64,000 nucleotides of DNA, from positions 372,001 to 436,000 of the forward strand of contig NZ_JAJFZN010000002.1 of NCBI RefSeq assembly GCF_020731145.1. Reading direction: 5' to 3'. Positions 43,308-50,596 of this stretch are shown here, piece after piece (the first letter of the stretch is position 1; each line of letters begins with the position of its first letter). This DNA comes from Sneathiella sp. HT1-7 (lineage in GTDB: Bacteria; Pseudomonadota; Alphaproteobacteria; Sneathiellales; Sneathiellaceae). The notes under the pieces were generated by a model that was not told the DNA's origin, ran no database searches, and saw only the letters and a program-made list of their open reading frames with translations. Both the position numbers and the translations under genes were made by a program.

Positions 43308-44281
43308 TGAAGCAGTTCCTTTATTTTGGCGCCTTTGCGCTTTGGGTCGCCTTGATCGCGGCCACTCCCTTACTTGCCGATAACTACACAATCCGGATTG
43401 CAATCTCGATTGCGATGTTCTCGGCGATGGCGGTTTCCTGGAATTTCATCGGTGGCTTTACCGGTTATCCCTCTTTCTCGACTGCGGCCTTTTTTGGGCT
43501 TGGGTGCTATGCCGGCGCGCTCGCGCAGCGTAACGGTATTCCCCTCGTGATGGCATGGGTATTCGCGACATTGTTTGTCGCCGTGTTCGCCGCAATGCTC
43601 GGGGCCATTATCCTGCGCTTGAAGGGGCATTACTTTGCGATTGGCTCAATCGCGATTGTCGATCTGACCCGCCTGATAACATCGTCATGGGGAAGCCTGA
43701 CCGGCGGCGGGGATGGATTGAATGTCCCGCTTTTGCAGGGCAGCCCACAAGAGGTATCGGCGCTTGTCCTCTATGTTATGCTGGCGATCCTGATTGTCGC
43801 TTTTCTGACGTCGATCTATGTGGACCGATCCCGGCTGGGTTTTGGACTCAAATGTATCAGCCAGAATGAAGACGCGGCGGATATGGTGGGCGTCAATACG
43901 ACATCCTTTAAGATTGTTGCCTATACCTTGTCCGCAGTATTCTGCGGTGCTGTTGGGGCGGTGTACGCATCCTGGGTTGGTTATATCGATCCGACGGACA
44001 GCTTTTCGATACTCTTGACTTTGAAAGTGCCGGTTATGGTTCTCTTGGGCGGTGCGGGCACATTACTTGGACCGGTTTTGGGTGCGGGCGTATTCGTCAT
44101 GCTGGAGGAAGTGTTCTGGGCTAATTTCCTTGAATGGAACCGGGCCATTCTCGGCGGTATTATCGTCTTTTTGATCTTTTTCCTGCCAAATGGGTTGCTG
44201 AAAATTCAGTATCGCACACTCTACGGGGCGTTGGTGCAAAAGTTACGTAGTGCCCCCAAGCAAGCGGAGAAAAGTTCATGA
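43307..44281 (+). CDS. Branched-chain-type ABC permease, LivM-like
   Basis: The 324-residue permease shows LivM traits: AVSWNFIGGFTGYPSFSTAAFFGLGCY near the N-terminus, LKGHYFAIGSIAI, and the coupling loop QNEDAADMVGVNTTSFKIVAYTLSA. It overlaps livH by one base and livG by four. With LivH it forms the heteromeric channel of the importer. Confidence 0.9.
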   Translation: MKQFLYFGAFALWVALIAATPLLADNYTIRIAISIAMFSAMAVSWNFIGGFTGYPSFSTAAFFGLGCYAGALAQRNGIPLVMAWVFATLFVAVFAAMLGAIILRLKGHYFAIGSIAIVDLTRLITSSWGSLTGGGDGLNVPLLQGSPQEVSALVLYVMLAILIVAFLTSIYVDRSRLGFGLKCISQNEDAADMVGVNTTSFKIVAYTLSAVFCGAVGAVYASWVGYIDPTDSFSILLTLKVPVMVLLGGAGTLLGPVLGAGVFVMLEEVFWANFLEWNRAILGGIIVFLIFFLPNGLLKIQYRTLYGALVQKLRSAPKQAEKSS

Positions 44282-45036
44282 CTGAAATTCTCAGACTGGA
44301 AAATGTGAGTAAAAGTTTTGGCGGTAACCGTGCGGTCAATGACGTTTCATTCAGCCTGGAAGAAGGAGAGATCATCGGATTGATCGGACCAAATGGTGCG
44401 GGCAAGACGACACTGGTCAATCTGATTACCGGAGTACATCCCCTGTCCGCGGGAAAGGTGATTTTCGCTGGAGAGGATGTAAGTCGACAGCAGGCATTTC
44501 AGGCCGCGAGGCGCGGGCTGGCGCGAACCTTTCAGATCGTCCAGCCATTTCCGAAAATGACAGTTCTGGAAAATGTGGCCGCCGGGGCTTTGTTCGGCGG
44601 CGGAACTGGTTCCGTTGAAGATGCTTTGGATTTGGCGCATGAAGAGTTGAAATTCGTGGGCTTGGACGCTGTCGCGGACACACCGGCGTCATCGCTGGCA
44701 TTGCCAAACCGGAAACGATTGGAACTCGCCAAGAGCCTGGCCATGCGTCCCAAATTCCTGCTTCTTGATGAGGTGAACGCCGGTCTGAACGCCTCAGAAA
44801 TCGATGGCGCCCTTGATCTGATCCGCAAGATTGCGGCGCGGGGGGTCACAATTCTGATTATTGAGCATTTGATGAAGGTGGTGCTTTCAATTTCCCAAAG
44901 AATACTGGTGTTGCATCATGGGGAGCTGATCGCACAGGGCGATCCCCGTACGGTTATTGAAGATCCCCAAGTGGTAGAGGCCTATTTGGGCTCTAAATTT
45001 GCAGCGCGCGTTAAAGCGGAGTCCCATCATGCCTGA
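44278..45036 (+). CDS. Branched-chain-type ABC ATPase, LivG-like
   Basis: The 252-residue ATPase has Walker A GPNGAGKT, the LivG-type ARTFQIVQPFPKMTVLENV Q-loop stretch, and Walker B FLLLDEVNAGLN. It departs from the consensus at the signature: where LSxGQ is expected the protein reads SLALPNRKRLELAKSLA, so the conserved Ser-Gly-Gly/Tyr-Gly core is weak. LivG proteins often have LPYGxQR-type variants, so activity is still expected. Start and stop overlap the neighbouring genes. Confidence 0.9.
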   Translation: MTEILRLENVSKSFGGNRAVNDVSFSLEEGEIIGLIGPNGAGKTTLVNLITGVHPLSAGKVIFAGEDVSRQQAFQAARRGLARTFQIVQPFPKMTVLENVAAGALFGGGTGSVEDALDLAHEELKFVGLDAVADTPASSLALPNRKRLELAKSLAMRPKFLLLDEVNAGLNASEIDGALDLIRKIAARGVTILIIEHLMKVVLSISQRILVLHHGELIAQGDPRTVIEDPQVVEAYLGSKFAARVKAESHHA

Positions 45037-45745
45037 GTCGTTTCTCGAAATTAGTAATGTTCAAGCCGGTTATGGCGATGTGCGTGTTCTGTGGGATATT
45101 TCCCTCTCGGTCAACAAGGGGGAAATCGCCTGCATAGTTGGCTCCAACGGCGCGGGAAAGACCACGCTACTCAACACTATTTCCGGCATCGTCAAGCCAA
45201 CTGCAGGCAGTATAAAACTGGACGGGCAGGAACTTGTCGGAACGCTGCCCGATGGGGTCTTGAAAGCCGGCATTGCCCATGTCCCTGAAGGGCGCCGCCT
45301 CTTCAAAGGATTATCCGTTCAGGATAACTTGATGCTGGGGGCTTATTTGCGCGATGATCGCGAGGCGATCAAGCAGGATCTGGAGTTTGTCTATGATATC
45401 TTCCCGATCTTGAAAGAACGGGCGACGCAGGATGCTACGACAATGTCCGGTGGAGAACAGCAGATGTGCGCCATCGGGCGGGGCATTATGTCAAAACCCC
45501 GCGTATTGATGATTGATGAACTTTCCCTTGGCCTGGCGCCGCGTCTTGTCGACCGATTGAGCGAAACATTGTTGGAAATTAATAAAGCCGGGTTGACCAT
45601 TTTGCTGGTTGAGCAGGATGTAATGACCGCCTTCGAAATTGCGCAGCACGGCTTCGTTATTGAAACGGGCCGGGTTTCAATTTCTGATACGACGGATGCG
45701 CTCGGCGAAAATCCGAAAATCAAGGAAGCCTATATGGGGATTTAA
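45029..45745 (+). CDS. Branched-chain-type ABC ATPase, LivF-like
   Basis: The 238-residue ATPase starts at 45029 (MPESFLEISNVQAGYG), with GGAG eight bases upstream and overlapping livG by eight. It has Walker A GSNGAGKTT, the LivF hallmark HVPEGRRLFKGLSVQDNLMLGAY, signature TMSGGEQQMCAIGRG and Walker B VLMIDELSLGLAP. It completes the importer and converges on the phosphoribosyltransferase gene with a four-base overlap. Confidence 0.92.
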   Translation: MPESFLEISNVQAGYGDVRVLWDISLSVNKGEIACIVGSNGAGKTTLLNTISGIVKPTAGSIKLDGQELVGTLPDGVLKAGIAHVPEGRRLFKGLSVQDNLMLGAYLRDDREAIKQDLEFVYDIFPILKERATQDATTMSGGEQQMCAIGRGIMSKPRVLMIDELSLGLAPRLVDRLSETLLEINKAGLTILLVEQDVMTAFEIAQHGFVIETGRVSISDTTDALGENPKIKEAYMGI

Positions 45746-46488
45746 GGGCTGCCGGTGTCAATTGTCTCCGCAATTGGCACCCATCCGTCAAGAGAACGTT
45801 CAAATAGCGGTGCGGCAATAACACTTTTTACCAGGGCTGACATGCCGGGCATTTCGCTTTCCAGCGTGGTTTTCCATAGAACGCCCTGACGCATGGCAAC
45901 AAGGATGCCAACGATCTCGCAATCGAGGCGACGCAATAGGTTGAGGGCGGAAACAATTGTCGAGCCACTGGATATGGCGTCATCGACAATAACGATACGC
46001 TTCTTTTCCAGACGCGGCAGCATATTGGGATCAAGGAAGATTTTTTTGCTTCGGTCCGGGCTGGTAATTGAATGAACAGGCTCGGATAAATTGTCCGAAT
46101 ACCAGAATTTTCGGGAGTAGCCCAAGGGGATAAAGTTCTGATGACCAAGTCCTTCGGCGACCATTGGTGCAAAGGCCAACCCTAAAGTCGGTAGCCCGAC
46201 AATATGATCAGGATTGGTGCTTTTCGCGATTTGAACCATTGCAGCAGACAAGGATTTAATGACGGAGAAGCTGGCCTGATTTGCAATTAGCGATGCGACG
46301 GCGCGGGGGCCTTCTGGCAGCTTGCGCAACGGCAGCAATAGTGCTCTCCCGTCTGGCAGAGTAGCGGGGTAGCCATACTGATAGGGCGGACCCTGCAATG
46401 CTCTTGGATCATCGGCGGGGATCAGCTCTTGCCAGAAACTCGTCGTGGGCATGATAAAGTCAGAGGATGTCGGTGGCTGATGTGTCAT
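45742..46488 (-). CDS. Type I phosphoribosyltransferase-family protein
   Basis: The 248-residue protein has the PRPP-binding signature RIVIVDDAISSGST (164-177), preceded by a hood-like region and HIVGLPTLGLAFAPMVAEGLG. This is the fold of adenine, orotate and xanthine phosphoribosyltransferases and of PurR/PyrR-type sensors. A nearby catabolic Mo-hydroxylase and amidohydrolase suggest the base handled is a heterocycle related to purines or pyrimidines, for salvage or sensing. Its start is 30-odd bases from the divergent Rieske gene. Confidence 0.8.
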   Translation of the reverse strand: MTHQPPTSSDFIMPTTSFWQELIPADDPRALQGPPYQYGYPATLPDGRALLLPLRKLPEGPRAVASLIANQASFSVIKSLSAAMVQIAKSTNPDHIVGLPTLGLAFAPMVAEGLGHQNFIPLGYSRKFWYSDNLSEPVHSITSPDRSKKIFLDPNMLPRLEKKRIVIVDDAISSGSTIVSALNLLRRLDCEIVGILVAMRQGVLWKTTLESEMPGMSALVKSVIAAPLFERSLDGWVPIAETIDTGSP

Positions 46489-46520
46489 AAGTGAAACTCT
46501 TTTCAGGGTCTGGCAGTTAT

Positions 46521-46862
46521 ATGAAAAAAGAAATATATCAATGGCAAGAGGTTGCCGCTGTTGAAGATATTACCACTGGTCAGCCATTGGAGGTGATCGT
46601 CGAGGACACCGTTGTCATCCTGTTGAAGGTGGGAGATGCCGTTAAGGCTTACCAGGGTTTGTGTCCGCATCAATTCGCCAGATTGTCTTTGGGAAGCATC
46701 TCAAAGGATTCCTTGCATTGCCCTCAACATAGAGCATGTTTCGATATTCATGACGGTACATGCGGCCCTGGTTGGCAACTGCCCGCGTTGCGTCAGTATC
46801 ATGTACGGGTAGACGCGGGCGTAGTGTCGCTGGCGGCCCCTTTGGCAATCATATCCGGGTAA
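46521..46862 (+). CDS. Rieske [2Fe-2S] ferredoxin
   Basis: The 113-residue protein is a complete small Rieske ferredoxin. Cluster ligands are C48 and H50 (GLCPHQ) and C67 and H70 (LHCPQH), a C-x-H-x16-C-x2-H layout like that of ring-hydroxylating dioxygenase ferredoxins. No reductase or terminal oxygenase is present in the window, so its electron partner is missing or lies elsewhere. ATG 46521 was preferred to GTG 46491, which nearly abuts the divergent gene start. Confidence 0.88.
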   Translation: MKKEIYQWQEVAAVEDITTGQPLEVIVEDTVVILLKVGDAVKAYQGLCPHQFARLSLGSISKDSLHCPQHRACFDIHDGTCGPGWQLPALRQYHVRVDAGVVSLAAPLAIISG

Positions 46863-46874
46863 AAATGAAATTAC

Positions 46875-48545
46875 CTAACCCTCCGGCCAGGGAGAAACGC
46901 CGCGCCCAATCAACCCTGTCGTCCCCGTTCGCTCCACCATTCCAAGGTTAATACCCAAACATGTCCGGGGGCGCGTCAGGTCCAGTCCGACCATGATGCC
47001 GCTATCCGACAAAGCGGGATGTGGCCCAATGAACGGTGCATGTGCGGCAGGGCTGAAGAAATCGGGATGAATATGTCCGCGATATCCTTCGGCCAAGCTG
47101 GGTGTAGTTCTCAAACAGGCGGCACCGAAGCCGAGCGCATCAATTACAGCACTGTCCCCAATTGCCGGCAAAGCTTCCGCCATTTCCTGACCTTCAAATT
47201 TAATTCCTACCGGAGGCAAGGCTGGACGTGTAATCCATGTATTCGGATCAGATGCCAGTTTATAACCGATGTCCTGCCCATTGCCACCGCAGGCAATGAT
47301 CATGTTGCTTTTGGCAATATTGGCCCCCGCACCGATCATAAGCGCAGCAGATGCCATGATGAAGTTCAGGGAAAACTGACCGGCAGAGGCTAGATACGCC
47401 ACCGTTTCAGTGTCGTCTGGAGCTGAAAACAAACTTCGAAATTTTGCTTGCGTCGCGGCGACCTGACCATGCAGGTCATCTCCGTTTTTAAGGCCATGAT
47501 CTAAAACTGGTAGCAAGGGGATTGGCGCGGTCAGCATTCTTGCGAGAACTGTACCAATGTGCTTCGACAACCGTTGTAACAATGCCAGTCCATCGGGATG
47601 TCCATTACCCAGTCTCAGCGCGTAGGGAAGGGGGCCGTCATTCAAGGGTGAAAACCGTCGATTGCCGGGTGCCGCCATATCCTCAACTTCCAGGCAATAC
47701 GCGCTGGGGCCGACGATAAAAGCTAACGGCGTTACCACACCAAAATCCTGTGCGGGACGGAGGTTAAGCTCACCATTTTTCAACTGGGTAAAAGCATCCT
47801 CTTCAGAGGCTGCCCAGCCTTCAAGTTGAGCTGCCGCAACCAGCGAATTGCGCATTGGCCGCGGTAAATTTCCCTGATCAGAAAAGGGAGGGCCAGCATG
47901 CAGCAGGGTGCGACCGGGCAGGTTCGGGATCAGCTCTTCGAGCTTCGCAATGCGTGTCAGGGCAGGCTCAACCGCTATCAGATTGTTATATGATTTCTGC
48001 GTAGCTATTGAGGAGCGGGATAAACTCGCGGTACCATTGTCGGCGGGCACATTGGATGGAATTTGTTCGTCTGTATTCGGGGTGTTTGCGTTAATTATCT
48101 GCGTCATCATTTCTATCAGACGCGGGCGATCTTCGGGCGAGAGGCTTTCAATAGTGCGTTCATGCGCGCGTTGTGCCTTTGCATCCAAAGTATTGAGAAT
48201 GTTCCGCCCTTCCTCAGTGAGGGAGGTGAGGCGGACGCGCCGGTCACTGCTAGAAACCCGGCGCTTGATCAGTCCGCGCCTTTTAAGCCGGTCCAGAATA
48301 TCCGTCATATTGGTTTTGTCGATTGCCACAGCCTTGGCGAGGGTTGTTTGATCCACCGCTCCACTTTGCTGAAGCGCCGAGAGGACAGAATACATCACAG
48401 GCGTAATGTTCTGGTCACCGCATTCAAGGGCGAACAGAGCAGTATGAATTTGATGCAAACGACGGATCAGAACGCCGGGACGCAATGTCAGGGATTCATT
48501 TCGCCATGGACCAGAGGATGCGGTAGTGGAGTCGTCTTGTTTCAT
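46875..48545 (-). CDS. MarR-DUF1116 fusion protein (regulator fused to AllG/YlbE-family domain)
   Basis: The single 556-residue frame joins two domains. Residues about 20-150 are a MarR winged helix with the catabolic-regulator opening RPGVLIRRLHQIHTALFALE, the recognition helix DQTTLAKAVAIDKTNMTDILDRL and the wing SSDRRVRLTSLTEEG. After a Ser/Thr-rich linker (about 155-195), residues 205-556 match DUF1116: LPGRTLLHAGPPFSD, PMRNSLVAAAQLEGWA, FGVVTPLAFIVGPS, NRRFSPLNDG, and GINLGMVERTGTTGLIGRGV. DUF1116 proteins (YlbE/AllG) are linked to oxamate carbamoyltransferase of allantoin breakdown. The GDDLHGQV stretch lacks the His/Asn pattern I recall from the enzyme, which suggests ligand sensing. 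It is last in the coxLMS-type operon. Confidence 0.85.
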   Translation of the reverse strand: MKQDDSTTASSGPWRNESLTLRPGVLIRRLHQIHTALFALECGDQNITPVMYSVLSALQQSGAVDQTTLAKAVAIDKTNMTDILDRLKRRGLIKRRVSSSDRRVRLTSLTEEGRNILNTLDAKAQRAHERTIESLSPEDRPRLIEMMTQIINANTPNTDEQIPSNVPADNGTASLSRSSIATQKSYNNLIAVEPALTRIAKLEELIPNLPGRTLLHAGPPFSDQGNLPRPMRNSLVAAAQLEGWAASEEDAFTQLKNGELNLRPAQDFGVVTPLAFIVGPSAYCLEVEDMAAPGNRRFSPLNDGPLPYALRLGNGHPDGLALLQRLSKHIGTVLARMLTAPIPLLPVLDHGLKNGDDLHGQVAATQAKFRSLFSAPDDTETVAYLASAGQFSLNFIMASAALMIGAGANIAKSNMIIACGGNGQDIGYKLASDPNTWITRPALPPVGIKFEGQEMAEALPAIGDSAVIDALGFGAACLRTTPSLAEGYRGHIHPDFFSPAAHAPFIGPHPALSDSGIMVGLDLTRPRTCLGINLGMVERTGTTGLIGRGVSPWPEG

Positions 48546-48605
48546 GAAATCGGCCGTTGAACTATTGTCATTATCAATTTTTCTTTTAAGAGTGAAACAA
48601 AGTTA

Positions 48606-49772
48606 TCAAAACCTCAAGGCCCTTTTGATCCAACCCCAGAGCGCGGCGCTCAATAGGGACAAGCCATTTATATTGGTTTGTGTTGTCTGGTCCGGTTCTT
48701 GCCCCTTTGCAAGCGCCTCAATTGAGGCGGCGACCTGACCCAGAATACGGTCCGCAATCTCGGCCACCAGAGTGGGGCGGCTGAACTGAGATAACGGGCC
48801 CGTCAATTTATAGATCATCTCAAGGGCGAGTTCCGTGCCACCTTCCGGCAAACCGGTTACACGAAAATCAAGCATACCATCGAGTTGAGAGCGGCTCAGG
48901 CCATCCTTGCCACGACCAATTACATGACCGGATTTTTCAGCCTCATTCAGGTCCATTTTTGCTGTGCCGGTAAAGGCGGCCTTGATCGGACCCATGGCGA
49001 TAGCACATTGCCCTTGCAACAGATTGTCGTCGGTGATGTTGTCAATACGGGCGCCCGGAATACAAGACGCAATCTTTTCAGGATCCGATATTATATCCCA
49101 AATCTCAGACGTCGAAGCTTCAAAGGCCAGGGTTCGAGAAAGAGTGGGTGCGGCGGCAAGGGATTGCTTCGTTGGAATACTGGTTGCGCCCGATGTTTTA
49201 GCCGCGACGGAGGAAGTAGTCTGTGAAATGGCCTCAATCGGCTCAACCGCACTTGTTCCGGAGTTTTGCAGTGCTCTCGTCTGTGGTTGAATTTTTGCGG
49301 CGGGTGGGTTGTTTTCCAGAACATCAACGATTGCCGCAACTATCCCGGCATAGCCAGTACAGCGGCACAAATTCCCGGACAGTTCTTTGCGGATACGGTC
49401 TGCATCTGCATTGGGAAGGCGCCGGACAATATCGTAACCGGTCACCAGCATGCCAGGTGTGCAATAACCACACTGAAGCCCGTGGTGTCGCTTGAAGGCA
49501 TCGCGTAACGCCAGCATCAGGGGATCATCATCAAATCCTTCGACGCTGCGAACTTCCGCGCCTTTGCAGGCCGCGGCCAGCGTAATGCAGGACCGCGTCG
49601 GCCGTCCATCGACAAACACGGTGCAGGCACCACAGACACCCTGTTCACATCCCAAATGCGTTCCCGTCAACAGCAGGTCTTCGCGCAGAAAATCAGCAAG
49701 ATGCGTGCGGGGCTCCGCCGTTTCGGAAACCGGCGTGCCATTAACGACAAGATCGACAGTCGTATCGGTCAT
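48606..49772 (-). CDS. CoxS-CoxG fusion: [2Fe-2S] subunit joined to SRPBCC (CoxG) domain
   Basis: This is a single 388-residue chain. Residues 1-155 are the small subunit of a molybdenum hydroxylase with both clusters: C42, C47, C50, C62 (plant-type) and C101, C104, C136, C138 (LQCGYC, NLCRCTG). After an Ala/Thr/Ser-rich linker, residues about 210-350 form a CoxG/SRPBCC domain (EIWDIISDPEKIASCIPGARI, GPIKAAFTGTAKMDL), and the chain ends in a short hydrophobic, basic helix that could anchor it to the membrane. CoxG tethers CO dehydrogenase to the membrane. Start and stop are coupled to coxM by ATGA. Confidence 0.88.
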   Translation of the reverse strand: MTDTTVDLVVNGTPVSETAEPRTHLADFLREDLLLTGTHLGCEQGVCGACTVFVDGRPTRSCITLAAACKGAEVRSVEGFDDDPLMLALRDAFKRHHGLQCGYCTPGMLVTGYDIVRRLPNADADRIRKELSGNLCRCTGYAGIVAAIVDVLENNPPAAKIQPQTRALQNSGTSAVEPIEAISQTTSSVAAKTSGATSIPTKQSLAAAPTLSRTLAFEASTSEIWDIISDPEKIASCIPGARIDNITDDNLLQGQCAIAMGPIKAAFTGTAKMDLNEAEKSGHVIGRGKDGLSRSQLDGMLDFRVTGLPEGGTELALEMIYKLTGPLSQFSRPTLVAEIADRILGQVAASIEALAKGQEPDQTTQTNINGLSLLSAALWGWIKRALRF

Positions 49773-50596
49773 GCTGAAAACTCCTTAGCTACTTTTATCT
49801 GCTCGATGGCTCTGGTCAGAGCAACGGCATGGAGGTGAAGCGCGGTCGCGGGCTGGTCCGGGATAGCCTCAGACAAAGCCTCTATTGGGGATTGCGTTCC
49901 ATCAAGAACGGCATCGGGGTTGAGGAGAAGGGCGGGTTGCCGGCCCAGTGCCCCAATTGCGATGCGCGTACGGCTTTTTGATGGATCAACCAGGATCGCG
50001 GCGCTTGCCTTGGCAAATTCCCCGACCTGTCGTGTGTATTTCCAATAAGCCCAACGCGCGCCTACTCCTGGTTTTGGAACCTCTACAGCCGTTAGAATAT
50101 CTTCCGGACCGAGGGCCGTGCTATAGGGTCCGGTGATGAATTCTTCCATGGGTATGGTGCGTAAAGGCGCGTTCGTTTCAGCTCCGCGGACAAGGGCTGT
50201 CGCACAAAGTCCGGTCATGACGATAACCCAGTCCGCCGCGGGATCGGCATGGGCGAGACTGCCGCCAATTGTTCCGCGATTACGCACAGCACGGTAGGCA
50301 ATATTGGCCGCCGCATCGCGCATCCAGTGACCGGTTGGATCCGGGACCGCTCCATCTTCGACCTCTGCATGAGTGATGGCGGCACCGAACCGAATATTGT
50401 CCTCATGCTCCTCAACAACGCGCAATTCCGGTAACAAGGAAACATCGATTAATCCGGCAGGGCGGGTCAACCGCAAATTCAGCATCGGCCCAAGAGACTG
50501 ATTGCCGGATACCAGCTTGTTTTGCTCGCCACGAAGAGCGCTTTGGGCATCCGTCAAAGATTGGGCAACGGCAAAGTCAAATAGGGCAGGCTTCAT
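49769..50596 (-). CDS. FAD-binding medium subunit of a molybdenum hydroxylase (CoxM-like)
   Basis: The 275-residue subunit has the two FAD motifs of CoxM-type proteins: GNQSLGPMLNLRLTRP (31-46) and TIGGSLAHADPAAD (109-122). It passes electrons from the Mo subunit through the iron-sulfur subunit to FAD and on to an acceptor. It is translationally coupled to both the large and small subunit genes. Only the family is certain; the acceptor may be a quinone if the CoxG tail anchors the complex. Confidence 0.92.
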   Translation of the reverse strand: MKPALFDFAVAQSLTDAQSALRGEQNKLVSGNQSLGPMLNLRLTRPAGLIDVSLLPELRVVEEHEDNIRFGAAITHAEVEDGAVPDPTGHWMRDAAANIAYRAVRNRGTIGGSLAHADPAADWVIVMTGLCATALVRGAETNAPLRTIPMEEFITGPYSTALGPEDILTAVEVPKPGVGARWAYWKYTRQVGEFAKASAAILVDPSKSRTRIAIGALGRQPALLLNPDAVLDGTQSPIEALSEAIPDQPATALHLHAVALTRAIEQIKVAKEFSA

